From: Dehalococcoidia bacterium
GTDB taxonomy: Bacteria; Chloroflexota; Dehalococcoidia; Dehalococcoidales; E44-bin46
DNA length: 12,009 nucleotides
NCBI GenBank assembly: GCA_030634425.1
Contig: DAOWAU010000011.1
Location: forward strand, 1-12,009
Reading direction: 5' to 3'
Part shown: piece by piece, positions 1 to 5,963 of the stretch
How positions within the stretch are numbered: position 1 is the stretch's first letter
Layout of the letters: every line of letters begins with the position of its first letter
Made by a program: the position numbers and the translations under genes
Notes under the pieces: model-generated
Told to the model about the DNA's origin: nothing
The model's input: only the letters and a program-made list of their open reading frames with translations
The model's database searches: none

Positions 1-1188
1 CAGGCGCAGGCTATTCTTGACATGCAGTTACGTCGGCTGGCTAATCTGGAGCGGCGTAAGATACTTGATGAGTATGCCGAGCTGGTAAAAAATATCGCCT
101 ATTTGGAGGACCTTCTGGCCAACCCCAGGAGAATACTTCTCTTGATAAGGGACGAGGTGAATGAATTAAAGGCTAAGTATGCTGACCCCCGGCGGACTGA
201 GATAAGAGAGCAGGGGGTGATAGAATTTAACGAAGAGGACCTTATCCCTCACCAAAGGGTGGTGATAACGCTCAGCACCAGAGGATTCATCAAGAGGCTG
301 CCATCTCGGACCTATGAGCCTCAGCATCGCGGGGGCAAGGGTGTCATCGGCATGATAACCAGGGAGGAGGATGCCATAAGGCTGCTGGCGGTGGCGGATA
401 CCCATGATGACCTCCTGTTCTTCACCAACAGGGGCAAGGTGTTTCGGATTAAGAGCTATGAAATCCCAGGTGATAGCTCCCGAAGGGCTAAGGGGACGGC
501 GGTGGTTAATCTCTTCCCCGTCGGTGAGGATGAGCGGGTTACCGCTATGGTAGTGGTGAGTGATTTTAAGCCGGATGCCTACCTGGTGATGGCTACTGCT
601 CAGGGTGAGGTGAAAAAGACGGCTATGAAGAGTTTCGCCTCGGTGCGGAGTAGTGGGCTTATCGCTATGGATTTGACTGAGGGCGATGAGCTGGTGGAAG
701 CCCGTATCGCTGCTGACCGCGATGACATTGTATTAGTAACTCAGCAAGGGCAGTCAATCAGATTCGCCGTATCCGAGCTGAGAGCTAGCTCCAGAACTAG
801 TGGCGGAGTATGCGGCATCCGGTTGACGCGAGATGACCAGGTAATCAGTATGGATATTGTCTATCCTAAAGCCTTTCTGTTGGCGGTTACTACAGGGGGC
901 TACGGTAAACTTACCCCCGTTGATGAGTACCCACGACAGCATCGTGCTGGCGGTGGGGTAAGGACTTTTAAGACGACAGATAAGACGGGTGGGGTAGCTG
1001 CTGCCGGGCTTGTTTCCCGTTCCCAACAGCTAATGATTATATCGGCTGATGGCAATGTCATCCGCACTCCGCTGAAAGAGAAACGCCAGGAGCACCGCAT
1101 TTCTGTTCAGAAAAGGAGCACCCAAGGGGTGAGGTTAATGAAGCTTGGTCAGGGTGATAAGGTAGTGGCTATCGCCTGCTTTGGTTGA
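1..1188 (+). CDS. gyrA: DNA gyrase subunit A, C-terminal part (5' end outside window)
   Basis: This is the last 395 codons of the A subunit of DNA gyrase, the ATP-dependent type II topoisomerase that introduces negative supercoils; the catalytic Tyr and winged-helix region lie upstream of the window. The frame is open from base 1 and reads QAQAILDMQLRRLANLE, typical of the end of the coiled-coil arm. The rest is the DNA-wrapping beta-pinwheel, with repeated blade signatures such as LLFFTNRGKVFR, VVNLFPVGEDERV and TQGVRLMKL. The GyrA box, which separates gyrase from topoisomerase IV ParC, is at 322-342 and reads QHRGGKG, with His where Arg or Lys is usual. The protein stops right after the last blade with no long acidic tail of the E. 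coli kind. The SDR gene follows 27 bp downstream on the same strand. Identity is firm. Confidence 0.96.
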   Translation, partial: QAQAILDMQLRRLANLERRKILDEYAELVKNIAYLEDLLANPRRILLLIRDEVNELKAKYADPRRTEIREQGVIEFNEEDLIPHQRVVITLSTRGFIKRLPSRTYEPQHRGGKGVIGMITREEDAIRLLAVADTHDDLLFFTNRGKVFRIKSYEIPGDSSRRAKGTAVVNLFPVGEDERVTAMVVVSDFKPDAYLVMATAQGEVKKTAMKSFASVRSSGLIAMDLTEGDELVEARIAADRDDIVLVTQQGQSIRFAVSELRASSRTSGGVCGIRLTRDDQVISMDIVYPKAFLLAVTTGGYGKLTPVDEYPRQHRAGGGVRTFKTTDKTGGVAAAGLVSRSQQLMIISADGNVIRTPLKEKRQEHRISVQKRSTQGVRLMKLGQGDKVVAIACFG

Positions 1189-1215
1189 ACCGAGAAATAC
1201 GTAATATGAGGTTAA

Positions 1216-1986
1216 ATGATGGGTATACCTAGTTTTTCTTTGGCAGGTAAGGTAGCTATTGTTACCGGGGCTAAGCGAGGGATAGGTAAGGCTATTGCTT
1301 TGGCTTTTGCTGAGGCTGGGGCTGATGTGGCTGTTTGTAGCCGAGTAATCGAAGATGGCCAGCTTCAGGCTGTGGCTGAAGAAATTCAAAGGCTTGGTCG
1401 ATGTTCCTTGGCTATCCAGGCTGATATTTCAAAGAAGGCAGATGTAGATAACCTGGTGCAGAAGGTTATGGATCAATTTGCTGCCATTGATATTCTGGTC
1501 AATAATGCCGGCATATTACTCAAGAAATCGTTACTTAACACGTCTGAGGACGATTGGGATGAGATTATTAATGTTGATCTCAAGGGCTGTTACCTTTGCT
1601 CTCAGGCAGTAGGCAAGAGTATGGTTGAGCGAAGAAGGGGCAATATTATCAATATATCCTCGACGCATGGATTAAAAGCGGCCATAAATAGGGGTGCTTA
1701 TTGTGTCGCCAAGGCAGGAGTGCTTATGCTTACCCGAGTAGCAGCTCTGGAGCTAGCTAGCTACAATATCAGGGTTAATGCTATTACTCCTACAATAGTT
1801 AAAACTGAGATGACCAGAGCATCGTGGAGTGTTCCTGAGACTTTAGAGTACTATAGGTCGACGATACCGCTGGGGCGATTGGCCGAGCCCGGTGATATTG
1901 TCGGGGCAGCCCTGTTTTTAGCTTCTGACGCTTCCAGTTTCATCACCGGACATACTATCGTTGTCGACGGTGGCAGGCAAGACTAG
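1216..1986 (+). CDS. SDR-family NAD(P)-dependent oxidoreductase (FabG/KduD-like)
   Basis: A 256-residue classical short-chain dehydrogenase, a cytosolic Rossmann-fold enzyme oxidising an alcohol or reducing a ketone. Visible motifs are the dinucleotide site TGAKRGIG (17-24), NNAG (96-99), and a catalytic set of Ser149, Tyr162 and Lys166 in YCVAK, spaced as in FabG. The C-terminus IPLGRLAEPGDI...TGHTIVVDGG is standard for the family. Basic residues in the glycine loop (Lys20, Arg21) and after strand 2 (Arg43) suggest NADP(H), which is inference. Substrate cannot be read; the closest flavour is 3-oxoacyl-ACP reductase, gluconate 5-dehydrogenase or 2-deoxy-gluconate 3-dehydrogenase. GAGG at 1208-1211 is 4 bp before the first ATG and 7 bp before the next, at 1219, so translation may begin at the second Met. 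The 27 bp gap after gyrA suggests readthrough. The stop is 4 bp from that of the convergent radical SAM gene. Confidence 0.93.
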   Translation: MMGIPSFSLAGKVAIVTGAKRGIGKAIALAFAEAGADVAVCSRVIEDGQLQAVAEEIQRLGRCSLAIQADISKKADVDNLVQKVMDQFAAIDILVNNAGILLKKSLLNTSEDDWDEIINVDLKGCYLCSQAVGKSMVERRRGNIINISSTHGLKAAINRGAYCVAKAGVLMLTRVAALELASYNIRVNAITPTIVKTEMTRASWSVPETLEYYRSTIPLGRLAEPGDIVGAALFLASDASSFITGHTIVVDGGRQD

Positions 1987-1990
1987 TCTT
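1979..1990. repeat. 12-bp perfect palindrome at convergent stop codons
   Basis: AAGACTAGTCTT is its own reverse complement. It covers the SDR stop codon and all 4 bp separating it from the stop of the opposing radical SAM gene. As a hairpin it would have only a 4-bp stem with a 4-nt loop, and T runs are short on both sides, so it is a weak candidate for a bidirectional terminator and may be coincidence. Confidence 0.4.
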
Positions 1991-3823
1991 TTAACTCCCC
2001 TGGTGCTTTTGCCGGCACTCTGGGTGCCAGCGCTGGAGCCCGCAGACACTGCAATCCTGATAACGGCAGTCAGGGGTTGCGCCGCTCTTTTTCGCCCGCT
2101 GGTATTCCTGTTTTAGGAAAGCTGGGGTTATGCCCGTATCTATGTGAGCCCAGGGGAGCGGTTCATCCAAAGGACGCTCCCGATGAGCATAGAAACTAGG
2201 CTCAATCCCTGCTTCCATAAAGGCTTTGAGCCAGTTCTCATAGTTGAACTGCTCGCTCCAGCCGTCGAATATCGAGCCCAGCTGCCAGGCGCGATGGATA
2301 ACCTTGCCCAGTCGTCTATCTCCTCGTGACAATACCGCCTCCAGCAGGCTCACTTTAGGGTCGTGCCACCACAGCCTGACCCCCCTCCGACGCAGTCCCT
2401 GCTTGAGCAGTTCGTACCCGGCGGTTAGCTGCTGTCCGCTTTGCTGAGCCGTCCACTGAAAGGGTGTGTGCGGCTTGGGCACGAAGGTGGACAGGCTGAT
2501 TCTCAGCTGGGGCCTTCTCCCTTTAGCCTTCCTCCCCAGGGAATCGATTTTATCTACCAGCTGGATGATGCCCTCAATGTCATCGGTGGTTTCTGTGGGC
2601 AGGCCGAGCATAAAATATAGCTTGAGGCTGGTCCAACCTCGGTCAAAGGCGGTGGCGATTGTCTCCAGAATCTCCTTCTCCGGGATATCCTTATTGATGG
2701 TTCGTCGTAATCTGTCGCTTCCCGCCTCGGGAGCGAAGGTGAGTCCCGTCTTCCTCCCTGAGGGCAGGGAATCCAGCAGTTTCACCGAGAAGCTGTCAAT
2801 ACACAGACTGGGTAGCGAAAGACTGAGGTTATGGCTCTGGTAACGTTGAAACAGGTCGGTTATCAGCCTATCGATGTCGGTGTAGTCACTGGTGCTCAGT
2901 GAGACCAGGGATATCTCATTGTAGCCGCAGTTGGCGATAAGCTCCCCCACCGCCTGGATTATCTCCTCCGGGGGGCGCTCGCGCACCGGGCGATATATAT
3001 TCCCTGCCTGACAGAAGCGGCAGCCATGGCTGCAGCCCCGTTGAATTTCTATCCCTCCGCGGTCGTGAATCACCCCGATGTAGGGGACCACCGGCTTGGT
3101 TGCTGGGGGAGGGAGCTTGCCTACTATCCGTCGCTGGATGGTGGGGCTGGCTTCGGCTACAGTAGGAGTGATGCTTTTGAACATACCATCAGCCTGATAT
3201 TCTACCTGATACAGGCTGGGCACATAGATGCCGGGGATAGCGGCTGCCTGGCGAAGTAGTTCCCCTTTGGCAGCCCCCTGCCGTTTCCAGTCACGGAAGA
3301 TATCAATCAGCTCCAGCAGTACCTCTTCGCCATCCCCTACTACAAAGAGGTCAATGAAATCAGCCATAGGCTCCGGGTTAAGGGCGCCGCTGCCGCCGGC
3401 GATTATTACGGGGTGGGAATCATCCCTTTCCGAAGCTAACAATGGTATCCCGGCTAGGTGAAGCATGTTCAGTATATTGGTATAGGTGAGTTCATAGCCC
3501 AGCGAGAAACCGATGATATCGAAATCCTTTAGCGGGTGCCGGGATTCCAGGGTGGACAGAGGGATACCGCTGGCGAGCATTATTTCTGCCATATCCACCC
3601 ACGGGGCAAAGACCCTTTCAGCAAGGACGTCGGGCTGGCGGTTAAGCATCTCATAGAGGATAGGCAAAGCCATATTAGACATGCCCACTTCGTATAGGTC
3701 CGGGTAGGAAAGGACAACCTTGATAGGAGTCTTGTCCCAATCTTTAACTATGCTATTCCACTCACCGCCGGTATAGCGGGCGGGCTTGATAACTTGATGT
3801 AATATATTATCCGGATAGCTCAA
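1991..3823 (-). CDS. B12-binding-domain radical SAM protein, TIGR03960-like
   Basis: A 610-residue radical S-adenosylmethionine enzyme of unassigned reaction. The N-terminal 230 residues resemble a cobalamin-binding-type domain (IIGFSLGYELTYTNILNML at about 103-121, then VIIAGGSGALNPEP). The core carries the 4Fe-4S ligands C264-x3-C268-x2-C271 in GCSHGCRFCQAG, followed by radical SAM barrel segments such as LTFAPEAGSDRLRR and LKLYFMLGLPTET. A C-terminal Cys cluster (C586, C591, C594, C603; core DCRYQDCSVCG) matches the tail of the TIGR03960 family as I know it. The start is TTG, supported by AGGAGG 4 bp upstream, which overlaps the last base of the MBL stop codon; the two genes are 9 bp apart and probably cotranscribed and translationally coupled. 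The usual partner, a TIGR03936 (DUF2344) protein, is not in the window. Family is confident; substrate unknown. Confidence 0.9.
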   Translation of the reverse strand: MSYPDNILHQVIKPARYTGGEWNSIVKDWDKTPIKVVLSYPDLYEVGMSNMALPILYEMLNRQPDVLAERVFAPWVDMAEIMLASGIPLSTLESRHPLKDFDIIGFSLGYELTYTNILNMLHLAGIPLLASERDDSHPVIIAGGSGALNPEPMADFIDLFVVGDGEEVLLELIDIFRDWKRQGAAKGELLRQAAAIPGIYVPSLYQVEYQADGMFKSITPTVAEASPTIQRRIVGKLPPPATKPVVPYIGVIHDRGGIEIQRGCSHGCRFCQAGNIYRPVRERPPEEIIQAVGELIANCGYNEISLVSLSTSDYTDIDRLITDLFQRYQSHNLSLSLPSLCIDSFSVKLLDSLPSGRKTGLTFAPEAGSDRLRRTINKDIPEKEILETIATAFDRGWTSLKLYFMLGLPTETTDDIEGIIQLVDKIDSLGRKAKGRRPQLRISLSTFVPKPHTPFQWTAQQSGQQLTAGYELLKQGLRRRGVRLWWHDPKVSLLEAVLSRGDRRLGKVIHRAWQLGSIFDGWSEQFNYENWLKAFMEAGIEPSFYAHRERPLDEPLPWAHIDTGITPAFLKQEYQRAKKSGATPDCRYQDCSVCGLQRWHPECRQKHQGS

Positions 3824-3827
3824 TTTG

Positions 3828-3833
3828 CCTCCT
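3828..3833 (-). promoter_or_regulatory. Shine-Dalgarno AGGAGG deciding the TTG start of the radical SAM gene
   Basis: On the minus strand, AGGAGG precedes TTG with a 4-nt spacer (CAAA). Its first A is the last base of the upstream MBL gene's TGA, so ribosomes finishing the MBL protein are placed on the next start. This favours the TTG over later Met codons. Confidence 0.75.
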
Positions 3834-4618
3834 CACTCGTCCAATTTTGACAGGTCGAACCTCATGCCGTCTCGGGCAGCGACTACCTTAACCCCGGTCT
3901 CCTCAGACAGCTTCTCGGCTATCCCCCATGGCTTTGCCCGCCACATGGTCATACCAAAGTGGGTCAGAATGGCTACCTTGGGCTTTAATTCCGCAATAAT
4001 ACGCTTGGCATCAGGCACTGATAGGTGGTCAATGGGAGGTCTGGGCTTTTCGAAGACCACGTTAATAATTAATAGCTCGCCCCCGTAGCTCTGGCATAAG
4101 CCATCAAAGTAGCGGCTATCAGCAATGTAGGAAAAGGTATGCTCAGCGGTGGTGAACACCATGCCGTAGGTTTCTACCGGGTGTATGTGCCGAATTGGGG
4201 TGGTAAAGGAGACATTGCCTATGGAGTATGACTTGCCCTCTTGTAAAACCTCAATGCCCTTAAGGTTGTTTTTCAGGTAGGAAAAGATAACCGGCTCACT
4301 CTCTAGGGCATCTGCCGGGGCGAACAGCCAGCCATGTTGCCTGAATCCGCCCTGAGTCATGGCCTCAACCATGACATTGACATCTGCCGAGTGGTCCAGG
4401 TGGCGGTGAGAGAGGATTATACCGCTGAGCTTAGCACCTCTAAGCTTTCTTTTAGTGGACTGAACTATACAACCTGGACCGGGGTCAAGGAGTATTTCGG
4501 TGCCATCTAAATTCAGCCACAAGCCGCCTGAAGCTAAAACCTGGGAAATAATGGCAAATCTGGCACCGCCAGTCCCTAAAAAGGTTATAATATTCTCAGC
4601 TGAGCTCTTACCTTTCAT
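3833..4618 (-). CDS. MBL-fold metal-dependent hydrolase (RNase Z/PhnP-like)
   Basis: A metallo-beta-lactamase-fold hydrolase of 261 residues from the ATG chosen here. It starts with ITFLGTGGARF, typical of RNase Z- and PhnP-like members. Metal ligands, numbered from this ATG, are HRHLDH (71-76), His146 in HIHPVETYG, bridging Asp167 in IADSRY, His198 in DHLS and His220 in LTHFG, so the dinuclear site looks complete. Such proteins cleave phosphodiesters or related esters; the substrate is not readable. An upstream GTG at 4648 would add 10 residues, but neither start has a Shine-Dalgarno, and a good promoter (TTGTAA-17-TATAGT) lies between the two, with its -10 ending 10 bp before the ATG. That points to a leaderless mRNA starting at the ATG. 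It is first in a probable two-gene operon with the radical SAM gene and divergent from the HIT gene. Confidence 0.88.
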   Translation of the reverse strand: MKGKSSAENIITFLGTGGARFAIISQVLASGGLWLNLDGTEILLDPGPGCIVQSTKRKLRGAKLSGIILSHRHLDHSADVNVMVEAMTQGGFRQHGWLFAPADALESEPVIFSYLKNNLKGIEVLQEGKSYSIGNVSFTTPIRHIHPVETYGMVFTTAEHTFSYIADSRYFDGLCQSYGGELLIINVVFEKPRPPIDHLSVPDAKRIIAELKPKVAILTHFGMTMWRAKPWGIAEKLSEETGVKVVAARDGMRFDLSKLDE

Positions 4619-4628
4619 GGCTAATGTA

Positions 4629-4657
4629 ACTATAAAATACAGGGGCACTTTTTACAA
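4629..4657 (-). promoter_or_regulatory. Promoter of the MBL/radical SAM operon
   Basis: On the minus strand, -35 TTGTAA (4652-4657), a 17-bp spacer, then -10 TATAGT (4629-4634). The expected transcription start, about 4621-4622, is only a few bases before the ATG at 4616-4618. The -35 overlaps that of the divergent HIT promoter by 5 bp. Confidence 0.6.
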
Positions 4658-4679
4658 TCGCCGCCGAAAACTATACAAT
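4651..4679 (+). promoter_or_regulatory. Promoter of the HIT-family gene
   Basis: -35 TTTACA (4651-4656), a 17-bp spacer, then -10 TACAAT (4674-4679). The expected start near 4686 gives a leader of about 20 nt that still contains the AAGGAG ribosome-binding site at 4693-4698. TACAAT also occurs at 4653-4658, exactly 21 bp upstream of the -10 copy. Confidence 0.6.
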
Positions 4680-4705
4680 AGACTAATCAATCAAGGAGAG
4701 CAGAA

Positions 4706-5179
4706 ATGGAGAAGATTTGGGCGCCGTGGCGTATGGAATATATCATGATGGAAAAATCGGAAGAGTGCTTTTTGTGTGAAAAACCTAAGCAAAATAATGA
4801 TGCTCTAAATCACATCCTGTATCGGGGAAAGCAAAACTTTGTCGTTTTGAATAGCTATCCCTACAACCCAGGGCACTTGATGATAGCCCCCTACCGGCAT
4901 GTAGCCAGCCTGGAGGAGCTGACCGATGAAGAGCTTCATGAGCACATTGAAATAGTTGTTAGAAGCCTCAAGGTGTTAAGACAGGTATTTAACCCCGCTG
5001 GCTTCAACATAGGGGCAAACATGGGGAAGGTAGCTGGAGTGGGCCTGGAGGGGCATGTCCACACCCATATCGTGCCCCGGTGGCAGGGTGACACCAACTT
5101 CATGCCGGTAGTAGCTGATACTAAGGTAGTGTCTGAGGCAGTAGCTGACACCTATAAGAAACTGGAGGGCAAATTCTAA
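4706..5179 (+). CDS. HIT-family protein, Ap4A phosphorylase type
   Basis: A 157-residue histidine-triad nucleotide-binding protein acting on dinucleoside polyphosphates or nucleotidyl conjugates in the cytosol. The triad H117-V-H119-T-H121 forms HVHTHIVPRW, where the middle His is the expected nucleophile. The N-terminal MEKIWAPWRMEYI and Cys21-x2-Cys24 are hallmarks of the subgroup that includes mycobacterial Rv2613c, a diadenosine tetraphosphate phosphorylase with a zinc site; YPYNPGHLMI and PYRHV are also typical. Assignment to Ap4A phosphorolysis is by family resemblance. The ATG has a clear AAGGAG at 4693-4698, 7 bp upstream, and its own promoter. The stop codon ends 1 bp before the 3' end of the opposing tRNA-Glu gene. 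Confidence 0.92.
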   Translation: MEKIWAPWRMEYIMMEKSEECFLCEKPKQNNDALNHILYRGKQNFVVLNSYPYNPGHLMIAPYRHVASLEELTDEELHEHIEIVVRSLKVLRQVFNPAGFNIGANMGKVAGVGLEGHVHTHIVPRWQGDTNFMPVVADTKVVSEAVADTYKKLEGKF

Positions 5180-5180
5180 G

Positions 5181-5253
5181 TACCCCCAACGGAATTCGAA
5201 TCCGTGTTGCCGGCTTGAAAGGCCGGTGTCCTAGGCCTCTAGACGATGGGGGC
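5181..5253 (-). tRNA. tRNA-Glu (anticodon UUC)
   Basis: Read on the minus strand the 73 nt fold as a complete cloverleaf. The acceptor arm pairs GCCCCCA with TGGGGGT, with a G1-U72 wobble and A73 discriminator. The D arm begins GTCTAGAGGCCTAGGAC. The anticodon stem is CCGGC/GCCGG around loop CTTTCAA, giving UUC. The variable region has 4 nt and the T arm is ACGGA-TTCGAAT-TCCGT. CCA is not encoded (CTTAG follows), so it must be added after transcription. The sequence resembles cyanobacterial and plastid trnE closely, a resemblance of conserved tRNA-Glu features. It has its own promoter and faces the HIT gene tail to tail. Confidence 0.97.
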
Positions 5254-5263
5254 ACACGGCTAA

Positions 5264-5292
5264 AGTATAGCAGAGATGTAGCTAGCGGGCAA
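5264..5292 (-). promoter_or_regulatory. Promoter of tRNA-Glu
   Basis: On the minus strand, -35 TTGCCC (5287-5292), a 17-bp spacer ending in TGC, and -10 TATACT (5264-5269), so an extended -10. The -10 lies 10 bp from the mature 5' end, leaving a leader of a few bases. The stretch CTCTGCTATACTT is nearly identical to that of the MFS promoter. Confidence 0.7.
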
Positions 5293-5327
5293 CGCTATCT
5301 ATTCCCCTCAACCCTCCCCTTCAAATA

Positions 5328-5336
5328 TGCTACTAT
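5328..5336 (+). promoter_or_regulatory. Extended -10 promoter of the VTT-domain gene
   Basis: TGC followed by TACTAT (5331-5336), with only a poor -35 match (TCAACC at 5308-5313, 17 bp spacing). The -10 ends 9 bp before the ATG at 5346, so transcription would start a few bases before the start codon. The 12-mer at 5325-5336 differs by one base from the one ahead of the glycosylase gene at 9404-9415. Confidence 0.5.
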
Positions 5337-5345
5337 AGAGGGCAA

Positions 5346-5963
5346 ATGCGCACTATATTTAGCCGTGGCAAGCTGATGGAGATGGGCAAAGAACGGCTGA
5401 GAGGGAAGGTCCTTCCCATATTGGCCCTGTGCTTTGTCGTCGCCATTTCAGTTGGTATCTTCCTTTACCACGATAGGATTGCCGAACTTGGATACTATGG
5501 CTATCCCAGTGTTTTCCTCGTCAGTATGATTTGGAACTCCACTGTTCTTGTCGTCATCCCCAGCTTCTGGATATATTTTCCTCTTCAAAGGTTTGGCCCT
5601 GATTTCTTCCCGCCTCTGTTGGGGTTGGCTGGTGGGGCAGGGGCAGCTATTGGAGAGCTAACCGCCTATATGACAGGATATAGCGGGCGGGGAATTTTGC
5701 AACGGCGAAGGGGGTATGCTAGGGCTGAGCGTTGGGTAAAGAGATGGGGAGCTATTATTATCTTTGGCTTTAACTTCGTGCCCCTTTTCCCTATTGACCT
5801 AATCGGGATAGCTGCTGGTGCCCTCCGTTACCCTTTATGGAAGTTCTTTCTGATATGCTTGGCAGGTAGAAGCTTGGCCTACACAATCATAGCCTGTATT
5901 GGTGCCGGGTGGATACAATTACCTGGGTGGATGCCCTTACCTCTGCTTAATCCCCCTCAATAA
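5346..5963 (+). CDS. VTT/DedA-like integral membrane protein
   Basis: A 205-residue multi-pass membrane protein resembling the VTT (SNARE-associated, DedA/TVP38) family, whose members are linked to lipid scrambling or transport. Hydrophobic segments are near residues 21-41, 54-79, 89-108, 133-159 and 165-188. GAGAAIGELTAYMTGYSGRG (96-115) matches the conserved Gly-rich re-entrant loop with its acidic residue (Glu104), and FNFVPLFPIDLIGIAAGAL (142-160) corresponds to the second re-entrant region, where DedA proteins carry F-x-R-x-x-P. There is no cleavable signal peptide. No Shine-Dalgarno precedes the ATG, but an extended -10 ends 9 bp upstream, so a leaderless start fits; Met11 and Met13 are alternatives. 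The last 27 bp overlap the 3' end of the opposing MFS gene. The particular substrate is unknown. Confidence 0.8.
   Translation: MRTIFSRGKLMEMGKERLRGKVLPILALCFVVAISVGIFLYHDRIAELGYYGYPSVFLVSMIWNSTVLVVIPSFWIYFPLQRFGPDFFPPLLGLAGGAGAAIGELTAYMTGYSGRGILQRRRGYARAERWVKRWGAIIIFGFNFVPLFPIDLIGIAAGALRYPLWKFFLICLAGRSLAYTIIACIGAGWIQLPGWMPLPLLNPPQ

Noticed and set aside
1181..1207. Separate promoter for the SDR gene (TTGGTT ... TAATAT)
   Set aside because: The spacer would be 15 bp and the short gap to gyrA makes readthrough equally likely; not strong enough to list.
2010..2040. GC-rich hairpin (GGCAC/GTGCC) as terminator for the SDR gene
   Set aside because: It has a 5-bp stem, lies inside the radical SAM coding region and is not followed by a T run.
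2466..2843. Open frame of 125 codons on the plus strand
   Set aside because: Antisense to the radical SAM core; Ser/Arg/Leu-rich shadow composition with no recognisable motif.
4619..4648. Ten-residue N-terminal extension of the MBL protein from GTG at 4648
   Set aside because: The extension would overlap the likely promoter, lacks a Shine-Dalgarno, and the family fold begins shortly after the downstream ATG. It remains possible.
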